From the NCBI GenBank assembly GCA_011009095.1, contig VTPC01090901.1, forward strand, positions 23,419 through 87,418: DNA of 64,000 bases. Reading direction: 5' to 3'. The notes beneath the pieces are model-generated. The model worked only from the letters and a program-made list of their open reading frames with translations. It ran no database searches and was not told the DNA's origin. This stretch comes from Ignelater luminosus. Taxonomy: Eukaryota; Arthropoda; Insecta; Coleoptera; Elateridae. This document shows positions 25,672-37,829 of this stretch, piece after piece. The position numbers and the translations under genes are program-made. Every line of letters starts with the position of its first letter. Position 1 is the stretch's first letter.

Positions 25672-25711
25672 TTAGAAGATTTGGGCATGAGTCGGGAGTG
25701 GAGCAATAAAA
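25672..25711 (+). repeat. Fragment of a LINE-associated motif shared with 53,251 and 56,304
   Basis: The sequence around ttgggcatgagtcgggagtg matches 53,251-53,295 (+) and the reverse complement of 56,260-56,304. At the other two places it lies on the 5' side of LINE fragments. Here no LINE coding sequence follows, so it is probably an isolated remnant. Confidence 0.6.
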
Positions 25712-28700
25712 GAATCATCAACCCAAGTGAGGACTTGAAGGAGGACTAAATATCAATTCGAAGAACCAGATAGTTTAAAATTAACATCAAAGAGTGAATT
25801 AGCTTAGGTTTTGTATCAAATCAAGTTTGACATAGTGATAACCATAGACGCGTGGTATTTTGAGCAGATACGATTCAATACTTTTGATTTAAGATTTTCT
25901 ATTTGCTTAAAGAGACGATAATAATGATCCAAATGGCTCGGTTAGTTTAATTCAGAAACTCCTAGCTGAACGACACAAAATCGGCTATTAGTCGGAACCT
26001 TTACTAAACTTTTACATTTGCTTTGTTCTCGCAAGGCAGTAATGCCACTAAGATGTATTTTGTCCTAACACTTTTCTAAACAGAAGTATTTTCAAACAGT
26101 TGAGGTATCGACATTGGTAGGTGAATCTTTTGCAGTAGATGCATGGTAAATTACCAACCACAGAAAAATCTATTAGATCCGTAGAAATAGAAGGTAACCA
26201 TGCCATCTAAGCCTACAAAACCTTGAAAAGAAGTTGGCAGTGTATTAAAACCAAAAATCGAGTACACCTGTTATTTACCACAAGAGAGAAAATCTGCAGA
26301 GTTGCCAAATCAGCACAAACGTTATTATAAAGACTCGAAGGAATTGCAAACTGGATTATCAAAGAGCATTTTGCATTAGTTGATTAGAAAGAGTGGTTTT
26401 AAGCCAAACTAATAACTGTATCATGATCAAGTGTGTATTGACCAGCAAAATCGATTCAAATCAGACCTTAGAGTCGGTTTGTGTACTACATAGCCAATGG
26501 TCAAGTTTAGACATGTCCGAGAAAACCAAGAAACCGCTGAAAGAAGAAAGCTTCATTGAGTGTGCATTAAATTCAACTAGTTAGCAGTACTACTAACAAA
26601 CGTACATCGTCGGTAGATTACAGGAACACCAGACCAGAGCAAAAGTCCGCAGAGAAGTGCTACGATCTCAACTTAACCAAGATTCCTAATCTACAGTCAT
26701 GGAAATTTGGCTTTATATTTATATATCTAAAAAGAGACGGTCATCGACCAGCAGACTATAAATCCAATTAAGGGATTACAATATTAAAAAAAGAAATTGA
26801 ATTCTTTGTCTTTTATTCTTTGATCTTTTAATTAAAGAATTAAGAAATTTTCGACTTTCGAATGATTTCGTATTCTAAAGTTAGTGTTTCCCTACTCATG
26901 ACTGCCATTGAGCTAAGCCGGTGCTCGGTTAGTACTTACATCGACAATTACGTAATAATGCAAACATAGCATTTACGTGATAGAAATATTTTTGTATTAG
27001 CTAATAATCAATGATGAATTTGAAATTAAAAATTTAGCAGACCGGGGGAAGACGTGAAAGCGACAAGTAAATTTTGTAAATCGTGCCTAGAGATGTTATT
27101 TGCAATTCAGAAAACAAACTTATTGTGATGAGTTACTGTAAATATAGATTTGCTCGACAGTTATTAAATTTTAAGGTATAATTTGCAACTGTTTTATGAA
27201 ACGTCATGAACGAACGTTTCAAGCAAATAAACCAGAATTTATCTATCTGACAATTTATAATTTTGAATTAAAACGAATTCGATGCGTACAAGGTAAATAT
27301 TAATGTGAAAGGCAAATACGATATAGGTAACAAGCTTGAAATATTGTGAGTAAAATATAATTAATATAACCCTCAGAAACAACCCCACGATGCATCATAT
27401 TACTATTCTCTACTAAAGTTAAGAATTTTTCTTTTGTTTTTAGTGAAACTTAAAACTTGATTGAATTTAGCTTTCTTAACAACATAAAAAACTTTTTACT
27501 AAAATCACCCTGTATACTTAAACAATCCATCTTGTCAATTCTTCTACATCTGAGACCTTTCACATCTATCAAAATTCATCAATCTTTTGGGGATAAGTAG
27601 TTGACATTCATTTCTCACTTACGCTAAAACCCTTATTCAACATTTTTTTTAGATTCATCTTCTAAAAGGGTCTAAATTCAAACATTTTATAACCTTGCTA
27701 TTTTACTCAAAATATTAAAAGCGTGTTTATTAGCATGGAACAAATTTGTTTTACGTAAATAATTTTATTGTTCCTAACAATCATCCTTTGTATATGAAAG
27801 TTTACAGAGAGCAATTATAATAATCCTTTAGAACCAGAGCAGTGATTAATTTTTGTTTTAGGCAAACAAGCAATGTCAAGAATGGAGTATATTTGTGCAT
27901 ACGTTTCTAATTACTCGATTTCCACAGCAAAACGGGAATTGTTCTTCGTAATTAAGTTTATTAAATACAGATAAAATGATTGTGTTTACGTCAGAAACAG
28001 GTTATGTATTTGTTGCCTTAATTGGCAATAACCATCAAACATCTAATAACATGAAAATATTAGAATTGTATCTGGGATATTATGCGTATAACTTCGTTTA
28101 TTAAGGTAATAGCTTTGCTGTAGTGTAAACCAATCACACTGTAACCGAATTAAAAAAACATATAGAGAATCAATCACTTCAATAGAAGTTAATTTAATAG
28201 AATTGTGTATCAAATTAAAAATTCTCTAATAATATTATTTTACACAATCATATTGATCGATGATCAAGCTATTGGTGTTAAATTATCAACGAATTGGTCT
28301 AGAAATGTGGTCTGGTTTGTAGTTTCAGTTCTAAGAAAAATTCCATTATATTGGAGCACAATCTTATAGAAGCAAACTTCTTTGTGTCGATTTATTATGA
28401 AATAAACCACGGACTTTCTTCTACTGTGTTAGCCGCCGATACAGAGTTTTAAACCATTAAAGTAGATGAGGAAATTATCATGTTGTGAGTTTTTCAATTA
28501 ATCTAATGATTATTACAAGCGATATTTAAGTACAGATTGCCTATTAGGTCTGTCTGCTAGCCTTGTGATTATGAATAACGAACATTAAAACGACAACTGC
28601 AAAAACTTTCTAGTCACACGTTCCGTCACTAATCTTGCAGACTTGATCAAAAAAGTTTTTTTGTTTTACAGCTCTTCTTACTTCTAGATTCTAGCAATCT

Positions 28701-29273
28701 AGCAGTGGGCTAAAATTGTTGTTTTCAATGAAAGAAAGTTACTTACCAACAAATACAAAACTGATGAGAGTTATGTTTGGCAATTTCCAAGAAAACGATT
28801 AGAAACTTAGTTGTATGAAGCTTAGAAAATTAAATATTTAACCAAGAATAGACTCCCTCTATAACGATGTCGCTTCAGAACGTCTGCACTACTAAAAGCC
28901 TCCCGTGGTAACATTTTTTAAATGAAAAGTACTCAAGTATCTTCTTCTTATTGGAACTTCGCATCAAGTTGGAACCATATTTCATGTGCTGTACATTTTT
29001 ACGTGTACATATAACCATTACTTGTTCATTGCTATACTGAAAGCTAGATTTACTGTTTGCTGACGTCTTATTGACGTCTACATATTTATTTTATAGACAC
29101 GTGCCTTAGATAAAATAGAGTTCTGTTATCGTATGATTTTAAAATATAGAAATAAAACAGACTTGAAAAGTAAATTATGAATTCCAACAAAGACGTACTG
29201 AAGAGTATTAAAAAATTCGTGATAAAACAAAAAGATCTGAAAATTTCAGAACATCATTCATCAATCAACATCA

Positions 29274-30239
29274 TTAAGAGTTGCCTGTGTTTCCACAGGT
29301 CCTTCCTAGGGACTTCTCCAAACTGTCGTCTCCTGTGCTTTCTTCTTCATACCAACATATCCCTCTCCTTGTTTTGGAGTGTCCGGCATCTTGAACCTTC
29401 TCTTCTTTTTTCCTCTCTTTCTCCCTCTTTCTCTGTTTCCAGTTCTTTGGTTTTTCTCTAATTCCATATAGGTCTTCCATGTACCCTTTTCATCTACCTA
29501 GCACATCTTTTTTGTTCTTCAATAATACTCTCTCTTTTTGCTCTCTATAGCTATTTCATTTCCATTTCCCATATTGCCCTTTCTTCCGTCCCAGCTAATA
29601 GAGCTAACCTTATTGTAGAGAATGTGAGCTCTTTCCAGCTCCTTTATTTCCTTGCATTTTTTTTCAAACCAGTCATTCCTCGCTCGTTGTTAGCTTCTTT
29701 GTAATACCTCCTTTTTTCCCTGTATTTTGCTTTTTGAACCTTTTCCTCTCGTCCATTTTAGCTACCATTTCGGATATAATCCATGACTTTTTTATCTTTC
29801 TTCCCTTCACTCCTGGATATCTACAAGCTCGTTTTAAATCGTTCCTATACCGTTTCTCTATCAGAATGAAATTGATCTGGTTTCTATATGCATCACCAGG
29901 TGCAGCCTCCTTTTCTGATTTTTGAACATAGTGTTCGTCACAATTAACTTGGTTTCTTTACAGAACTCAATCAGTCTATGTCGCCGATCATTGCATTGTC
30001 TCAGTCTGTACTTTTCGATTGCTCCATCTACTTTTTCTTTTCCCACATTTGCGTTCCAGTCTGCTACTATCATCTTGCAGTATCCTTTGCCTTTGCTTCT
30101 TATTATGTTTTCTATTCTTTCATAAACTTTTTCTACTTCATCATTATCATGGTCACTGATTGGCATGTATACCTGGATGACCAGAATATTTTTTGGCGAT
30201 GAATCCATTTTAATAGCTATAATCCTATCACTATCGCAG
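29274..30239 (-). pseudogene. LINE endonuclease domain fragment (craniofacial-development-protein-2-like)
   Basis: On the minus strand from 30,239 the peptide reads SDRIIAIKMDSSPKNILVIQ, then VYMPISDHDNDEVEKVYERI, MIVADWNANVGKEKVDG (the catalytic ADWNAxVG box), RLIEFCKETKLIVTNTMF and KNQKRRL. After a frameshift near 29,925 it continues PGDAYRNQINFILIEKRYRN. The catalytic Asp of the usual RNQIDF box is Asn here. It goes on through a basic linker (KGRKIKKSWI, KKEVLQRSQQ) down to about 29,300. No reverse transcriptase follows. Proteins of this type are often annotated as craniofacial development protein 2-like but are the endonuclease part of RTE-like LINEs. Both ends are missing, so it is a relic. 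Confidence 0.85.
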
Positions 30240-31479
30240 ACATGTTTAAATATTATGCAAAATTGTTTTTAAAAGTACAATTGAAGAAGGCAAACTACCG
30301 CAATAAGAAATCAATAGAAGAAACTAACAAATTAGTAATTCCGAATAAGAAAAAAACAAAAGCAAGGTCGTGATGGCATAACTAAAGGCTGTCAATTCTA
30401 ATAAGTACATTTTACTTATAGTAATATAATTTATTATCATTATTAACCTATGGTTTTGCATCGAATATGTTGGAAGGAACGCGGGGTTGTATTAAGGGAA
30501 CTGGAAATTTTGAATTAATACGAAATTTAGTTATAAATAAAGCATGAAATCTAGAAGTCGCAAAATAATAGAGAAAAGTCAGTAAATCAAAATGTTAACA
30601 AAATCTGTATTGCACTAATGATCATACCAAACATACAAGAGCTGCTAGCGTCAACAAAATCTTAGAAAACGCAGTTAAGCGCTAGTCTTGCTTCCAACGA
30701 AGTACTGCCGGTTTGCGCTACTATTCTAAGAAGCCTAAAATGCATGTCCTTGCGTTGGAAAGAAATACAGTTGTATTAAGGGAGTTGAAATCTCTAAATT
30801 AATAGGAAATTCAGTTATGAATAGAACTAAAGCATACTTATAAATAAATAATACAGGAAAAGTTGATTAATCAGAATGTTTTAATACAGTAATGATCACG
30901 CCAAAAGCAGATATAAGGGCTGCTGACGTCAGTATTCAACAAAGCACTACCGCTTGTAACGGGAAAATGCCCAAAAGTATGCACGAGTCCCGTCAAGACC
31001 AATGGCTGATGTTAAATCCCGTAGCTCATGCCACAGATGGGGTGGATTCTCAAATGAACTTGCCTAAGCGCACACAAAGAAAAGCTCACCGATTTCCAAA
31101 ACTCTTACTAAACTGATAGATGTTCACAAAAGAGGGCGCCAGTAGATTGAAGGGTTCTGATGGTCGGTCACGCGACTACTCGTCTTCTTTTAAAATAATC
31201 AAAAAGAAATACAAATTAGAATTAACTTTTCTCTTGAACAAACGTATGTAAACTTTAAGTAAAATTTAGAATAAGCACCACTTTTTAATAGCCAAAGGAA
31301 CCAGGGATCCACTTACAAAAAAATAAATACAAATAATCGACCTTTCTTGCATTTATTAAAACAATAATAAAAAAAGAAAAATGAATTGAACACACAAACA
31401 AGAATATAAAAATAACACTACAAAAGAATGTCAATAAATAGTGTGAAGCTTCCAAGGTGTATTACACACAGTTCGATTC

Positions 31480-32161
31480 TTCACGGGGCGGGCAGTTTCT
31501 GTTCTCAACAGACCATTAAACGTTGCACCAAAGGGACCAAAATTGTTGCGTTTCTACCCTCTACAAGTTTTATTTCCTGGCAAATACCAGCGTAACTTTA
31601 GATGAAGCTGAACCGCTTCCCACAATAACAACTGTTCAAAGTATCACTTTTTGGTAAACAAACCGATTTTCTTCCGTGAATAACACGACAAAGACCCAAC
31701 GAAACCCGGATTTCTCGAATCCGATCTCTCTCTTTCTTATACTAAGAGAATCGCTTAACTTGAATTAGGTCTGTAACCATTTAAGGGTTTGTAGAGGCAA
31801 CGCCGAAAAATATCCCCGCACGTCGATTCGAGTAGGCAGCTACCAACGTAATCCCTATTCTCTCTGCGTCTTCTGTCACGCAGCTTGCGCTTACCGGAGT
31901 GGGGTTGGGAAGCCAGATGCACGACCTAACAGGTCAAAATGCAAATATTCTTATGAGGCAATAAAAAATTCCACTCCTTAGATTTTCAGCCTGAACCTGA
32001 CTGAACAGAGACCGTGTGACTCCAGCATTCGCGACTAAGATTCCAGGAACCTTTTATTTACGTCTGGATCTTGATATTGGAAAAATAACAAAAGGCACCT
32101 CCGCTGGAGCCCAGAAGTCGAGACCACAAAGTTATCAATTCTTTAAAATAAGATTTTAACA
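31480..32161 (-). mobile_element. LTR retrotransposon remnant, LTR plus a short internal start
   Basis: Read on the minus strand, a segment of about 618 bases (32,161-31,544) begins TGTTAAAATC and ends AACGCAACA. It thus carries the TGTT...AACA ends expected of an LTR, with an AATAAA signal about 30 bases before its end. Directly after it comes attttggtcccttt, resembling the start of the internal region in Pao/BEL-like and some Gypsy insect elements. The internal region fades by about 31,480 and no gag or pol is visible. A second LTR was not found, so target duplications cannot be tested. Confidence 0.5.
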
Positions 32162-32399
32162 AACATCCGTTCATAGAATGAAATAATTTAAATATTACGC
32201 GTCAGAAAAACAAATATCTGAACGAAATTGATTTAGTGTGAATTTAAAATAATATTACACGCTTTGCACTATTATTCAAGGAACTGTAGAGTGAATGGCC
32301 TTGCGTTGGGAAGGAATATAATTGTATTAAGGAAGTTGAGAATTCTGAATTAATACAGATTTGGCTATAAATAAAATTCGAATGTAACAAATAATCTTC

Positions 32400-33120
32400 T
32401 TCTCTTCTTATCATCGCTATTTGTGCGGTTACGCACGACTTTTTCTCAGCCTTGATTGTGAATATTGTTGGAGATGCAACGCTCAGCCCGTGGTGGTAGT
32501 TGATGGTGGTGTGGTTGAGTTGATGGAATTGTTGAATTTCTTGAAGATTCTTGGCAGGTGGATCTCGGAGATGGCTCTGTTGTTGATTGGATTGGATCTT
32601 GCGGTGTTGGAGTCGTGGATACTGAAAGCACACCCCGAAGATAACGTCAAATTTCTATAATGATAAAGTGAATATTTGTGTTGTTGATGATGGAATTAAC
32701 GGCACTCAGTGGAATCAAGTGAGTTCGCAGCAGAAGAGGGAGAAGAAGTGATGGATAGAAATTGGAATATTCGGTTCGTCGTTGGTTTAAACGGTTCTTT
32801 TCAAAACCGCAACCCCCGCAGTTCGCGCTGCGGAAGGATTAGGAAAGGGATGGGATGGGAGGATGAAACGGATTACGGCAACGTCTAGAACACGAAATTC
32901 CCGAAGGGGTAAAGTCTGAGGATCCCTAAGTTCAGAACATGTATGAAGCAGACCAATCTGATGGAGCTGAGAAATGAAGGAATATAAAGTAGGATACCAA
33001 GCTTGTTGGATGGGCGCGTTCGCAATCCGGCTCTTTCGTCCGAAATGGTGGCAGTGTTCAGTACTATTCACCATACCTGCTTGATTCTAGGTTGACCGTC
33101 TCGCTTCATACTCGACGCTA
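32400..33120. other. GC-richer unassigned segment
   Basis: This segment is clearly less AT-rich than its surroundings and holds overlapping open frames on both strands: 95 codons at 32,787-33,074 (-), 129 codons at 32,244-32,633 (-) and 79 codons at 32,421-32,660 (+). None shows a known motif. The word cgtggatactgaaa near 32,614 also occurs near 1,832. It may be the interior of a non-coding or unknown transposon. No function is proposed. Confidence 0.35.
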
Positions 33121-33424
33121 AAATGAGAACAATCAAAATATCAACATTTATAAACATTGGGTACAAAAGCTGCTAGAGTTAGCAAAGTGTTAGAGTACTC
33201 AAGATTAAGCGCTATTGTTGCCGCTGCAGTATTCAACAGGACTTCCTGATTTCTATGCTATTTCAAGAAGCGTAGAGAGTACGATTTTGCGTCGAATATT
33301 CTGGAAGGAATGCAAGGTTGTATTAAGACAGTTAAGATTTTGGAATTAATACAAGATTCGGTTATAAATGCTGCTAGTCCCAGCAGTCTCAAAAAATAAT
33401 AGGAAGTTGTACTAACAAATATTC

Positions 33425-36400
33425 GTTTATATTAGAACCTGAAAGTCTACAAATATCAACCAATACTTATTGAAATTGCTTTTTAATAGCTTTGATGGCA
33501 TAATTCCTCATAAAGTTTCTTGCATCAATAGTTTGTGATTGAACTAATTGGATAATTACCACTATTTAGTTATTCGATTATTAACGGGTAACCTAATAGC
33601 CATCCAATAACAACTAGTTAGCAAACTCCCAACGGCTTTATAATTAACACACAATTATTCAAAATAAACTATCTGTCCTCGGACTTTGTGAAAAAAACCA
33701 TGTCAGTGTACCATGAGAATTTTGCATTTCAATCTTGCTTGATTAAATTATCACGTTTAAAAACAACAAAAACGCAAAATGCAATTCAGAAAAAAAGGAG
33801 AAAATAAAGAATAAAGATACAGCGTTAATCAGTAAAAATAAAATTCTGTTTATTTTTCATTAACTCGACACCACTTTTGTGTGCTGAAGCTTATTTTTCT
33901 TTAAAATTCGTGTTGAAATTTATCTTCCAATTAATCTAGGACCTTAAAATTCATAAATATTCGAATTTAAATATTCATTTAAAAAAATGTTTTCCTTCCC
34001 CTAATCATAATTACATTCCCTTGGTTAAAATAAAGCGGTACAGTGTTTTTAGGTGCATAGTAAAAAAAAAAGTCTCGCTCTAAATTGGTCACGCGTGCAA
34101 CATTCACCTACTTTCGTGCAATTCAATATTATTTTATTTCGCGTGCTATGTTCTTTACTTTTAAATTTGTAGCTTTATACGTTTAGTTATTACAATAACG
34201 TAGTTTGTAGAATTGTAGTGAAAAGTCAATTTCCTTTTGATAAAATATGTATCGATTTCTTTAGAAGACACCTTGTGTTACTTTCTAAGTGGAAGTAGTT
34301 ACACCTTGAACATTTCCAAACATGAATAATTTACAATTTCACGGGATTGAATCACGTCCCTAGGCTTTATATCGAAGCCTAAACAATGCAAACTTTCCAC
34401 CTAAGTACCTATTGTTGGATGTCATGTTTCAGTACGTAACATTCAAGCAGCTTTTGAGGCGATATTGTATTGCGCTAACACTGGAGCATTGATAATAATT
34501 TATTAGCAATTCGTGGTGGTTACTGTTTTTGATTATTTTGTTCTCTTTTTTCGGAATTGAAGCTTCATATTTGTGTTGGGGAAAATTCCGCCTGAAATAG
34601 CAATTGCCAACAGGAAGTTTGTATCCATTATATTCTGTATTATAACAATAACGGAGGAAGTGATGTTGCGGCACATACATTTATATTGAATCATTTATTT
34701 TTTATCAGACTATAATAGTCTATAGAAGTTTTTGTAAAACGAACGAAATATATTTTTCTTACCTTTTTATTTATAAAACAATCTGAGAGAATTATTTTCA
34801 TTTCATTTACAAAAAATTACGTAAATTTATAATGTTACTTTTAATCAAAAAGTCGAATGTCACAAACATTAACTGTAATATCAAATTTGTTGATTATCAT
34901 AAAATCTCTGACTTGAGTAGAAACTAGCATTTCTGAAGGCATTAGATGACGTGAGAATAGGTTGCAGACGAAGAACGAATAATTATAGCTAATAAAAGCT
35001 GGTGATTTCTAGGTGTACATCTTTTCTTTCCAATGTAGGAAAGTGTAAAAATGCTGCTACCAAACAATTGTTTTTTATAGTTAATTATTTATACATTCAT
35101 TTGATAATTAACAAAATCGCCAATCATCTTGTTAATATTTATAGTTTCATTAAATGTCTAATTCACAAATTCACGATCTTAGCTATCGCCCATGTTCACT
35201 ACAAAATAACGCAACCATTTAAACTTCATAAATGAACTTAGGAAAATAACAGACAAAACACGAAAGCAAAAATGAGAAAGACAAAGATGAAAAGTCTGTT
35301 AGCACTTCTACTTTGTGGGCAATGTCGGGTCTATCGAACCTCATCATGCTGTCCAAATGGCTACAGAATTACACATTTTCTACTTCCGCTTTAATAAAGC
35401 AAGTGAATAGCAACTAAACAAACAAAATAATAGAAAGACTTGGACAACACTTGGCAAACTCTGACACATACTTAAAATAATAAAAAGTTTTCTCATGTTT
35501 ATAGAATGTAATAAGTTTTTAAGTCGCGATTGCCTATTTCTGGTCCTATTACAACTTGGTTGACGAAAATGGAATCTACAACTCAGATGAAAAATTTGTA
35601 AAGAAACAAAAACGTAAAATTTAAAAGTTATGCATCTTTGGCATCGTTGGCTAGGAATATTGTTATTCACCACCAAAAATCAGATTCTTAGGCAAACTGT
35701 CTATTTTTTATAAAGGTATAATCTTAGGAAAAATTAGAAATTTATTTAAAACTGTAAATAAATGCATATGCCTATTTATTTGTTAATGCATATTTTACTA
35801 CCTTTTTAGGTTTTATTCCAAAAACTCTCAGAGATAAAATTTGATGAGAATGTGTACATAAAACAATTTTTTAGGAATCTTTAAAGTTTCTAGTTCCAAA
35901 ATATAAAATGTAAAACAAATATATCACACTTTTGTTTTTATAATCATTCAACTGCGCACATATGTAAAAACACAATTTAGGAAGAATAAATGATTTAGAC
36001 ATACTCTGAGAAGCCTAACCAGAAGCACTCTTAAGAAAGTTAATAAAAAGCAAAACCTAATTCTTGGGCCAAAGCAGGCTACCTGTAGGAAGGGCCAGCC
36101 GAATCCGTATTTGTGGCTTGGGTCTCTTAGACAGCAACGTTGCTAACAGCTTGGCTGCCTGTATGTGTGAAGAATTTTAGTGCGCCCTACTTTGAAAAAA
36201 TGCAATGTCATGATATACAGGTCTGTGACAACAGTCCAACTGCCATTTTACCTATAAATCTACGTTACTATGAGTCGGTTTTGCAAAAAATTTTAGATTT
36301 TAGCTGGTTGAACATGGAAAATTACTTGAAATATCACTTTGGAGGGTAGACTCATACTTTACTTTCATCAAAGTGTTCTACATCTCTTGTTTCTTAATTG

Positions 36401-36725
36401 ATACCTAAATCGCAGGTATAATTGTATGCTTACTATGCCTCATCATATGTCATCACTCAATAGATGCCTTTTTCTTCCTCTGCCTACTTAATCCACTTTG
36501 CTTTATGTTCTATTTTTTCCCTAACACTTCTGATCTCCTGATTAAAGTTAATAGCCTTTGGCTAAATTTTGTCACGGGATCAAATAGGCATGATTTTGTT
36601 TCTTCTAGATTGTATTAAAAAATGTATTAACATTTAATTAAAATTTAATAAGGGCGATTATATAAATTTTATGTAGATACCCACCATTTAGCTTTGCATT
36701 GAGATGGGCTACCACAGATTTCTAC
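33425..36725. other. AT-rich non-coding stretch, no gene seen
   Basis: Several frames of 70-100 codons exist (34,429-34,680 -, 35,002-35,235 +, 35,380-35,676 -), but all are AT-biased and motif-free. The part at 36,070-36,350 is slightly less AT-rich and unassigned. Confidence 0.5.
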
Positions 36726-36729
36726 CCTG

Positions 36730-37020
36730 CTTTAGGCCACCTACGGTGGCTCAAATTTGATCTTTATCTTTTACTATCCCACCTACAACGGTCCAGAATT
36801 GAGCTTTACTCTGCAACCAATTAGGTGCATTGGCTCAGAACCAAGCTTTCCAACTGGCTAGTCCAGATTTGATCTTTGTCCTTTACCAGGTCACCTGGCG
36901 TAGCCAAATTTGATCTCTTCCAAAAGTCGGACTATACCTTGCCACAGGCCATCTGCAGAAGCCAGCAATCGGGTTTTGTTCTTTACTAGACCGTATAAGG
37001 TAACTCAAGTTTGACTTGAC
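36730..37020. repeat. Degenerate tandem repeat
   Basis: A unit of roughly 40-55 bases, approximately ccacctacggtggctcaaat followed by ttgatctttatcttttacta, recurs with many changes at about 36,737, 36,779, 36,822, 36,890, 36,947 and 36,990. Unit length varies. It reads as an old minisatellite or an array inside a transposon. Confidence 0.65.
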
Positions 37021-37378
37021 AAGTATTAGGCTAGCTGCTACACTGATCAAGAATTGTATTTCCACAGGGCCTGTCAAGCTTCTATCTGTTCCTATAAAAA
37101 GCCTACAGTCGGGTTTGATCACAATATAAATAACTCATTCTGAAGTTATCGGCAGCGCCACCACCAGTCAGTGTGCAAAGTCTTTAAGTGCATCAAAGCA
37201 ATGTCACAATTCTTATCTTGGCGAGAACAGCTCAATTAGTACACAAAGCGTTTAGAATTTTTATAGAAAGACGGCCGCTCCAAAATTGTGGCACGACTAT
37301 GGCGACACTCCCGCGTTTTAAGGCCATAGAAGAAAACAACCAACTTTGAGTCTTTAAGAGGGCATAACCGATCCTGTA

Positions 37379-37609
37379 TTGGTATTCTTAAGACCCGTAT
37401 TTGTAATTAATAGCTTTTTGAGTAGGTTAATGGAACTTAAAGCCCTACCTATTTTCAAACAAAGGAGATCCCGACCTGCGGCCGCCGCAGACGACGACAC
37501 TCATTTTTATTTCAAGAGGTTTAATAGAAGAGCAGCCCGATCGGAGCCGGTGGCACTTATTTACAAACTGATGAGAGACACTCATACCTTAGCATTTAGA
37601 AGCTGTTAA
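37379..37609 (+). other. CpG-rich open frame, unrecognised
   Basis: A 76-codon frame from ATG at 37,379 is unusual for the window because it contains a GC- and CpG-rich core (gcggccgccgcagacgacga near 37,482). That core encodes an Arg/Ala/Asp-rich stretch (RRSRPAAAADDDTHFYF), followed by RRAARSEPVALIYKLM. There is no signal peptide, known domain or splice context that I can defend. It may be a chance frame in a transposon or a small exon. Confidence 0.25.
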
Positions 37610-37829
37610 AGAGACTCCTCTTGTCAAACCTGCAAAAGGAAGACAGTGAGCACGCATCGTTTTGCGCTAAGGTCTTCGTTAGCAAAGACGTTTTCAAATG
37701 CCTTGTTTAAGACTTTGAGAGAGGCAGTAGTGTAGTAGAAGGTTGTTATGAAAATTTGGGAATCGACTTATTCAGACGCGATATAATCATTCAACATTTC
37801 AAATATTCGCAGCCGTAGTTGCAATGCAT

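Larger units (their letters stand above)
24700..29270. other. Non-coding stretch with a small repeat fragment, no gene seen
   Basis: No recognisable coding region. The part at 25,950-26,760 is less AT-rich and holds a 63-codon frame at 26,393-26,584 (+) without a known motif. A 40-base LINE-related motif lies at 25,672-25,711 and a minisatellite at 25,264-25,303. Confidence 0.5.
30440..33420. repeat. Dispersed short repeat, four copies in the same orientation
   Basis: A unit of about 90 bases occurs at 30,456-30,547, 30,750-30,836, 32,301-32,381 and 33,280-33,371. It reads roughly cgttggaaggaa, then ttgtattaaggnagttga, then gaattaatac and gttataaataaa. Flanking similarity (gctgctagnngt, agattaagcgct) extends at least two of the copies to about 250 bases. 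The copies are diverged from one another. They may be a SINE-like or satellite-derived family, or duplicated parts of one older element. No RNA polymerase III promoter boxes were identified. An LTR remnant sits between the second and third copies. Confidence 0.65.

Noticed and set aside
26393..26584. 63-codon frame considered as a Copia polyprotein remnant
   Set aside because: Only a vague SKIDSNQTLE resemblance and no other pol motif nearby.
28720..28770. GTAAGT donor-like site on the minus strand near 28,750
   Set aside because: The preceding sequence has no open frame of convincing composition and no well-placed acceptor.
32792..32809. Stem-loop cggttcttttcaaaaccg resembling the histone mRNA 3' stem-loop
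   Set aside because: The stem has a C-A mismatch, and no histone coding sequence is readable upstream on either strand, so chance is more likely.
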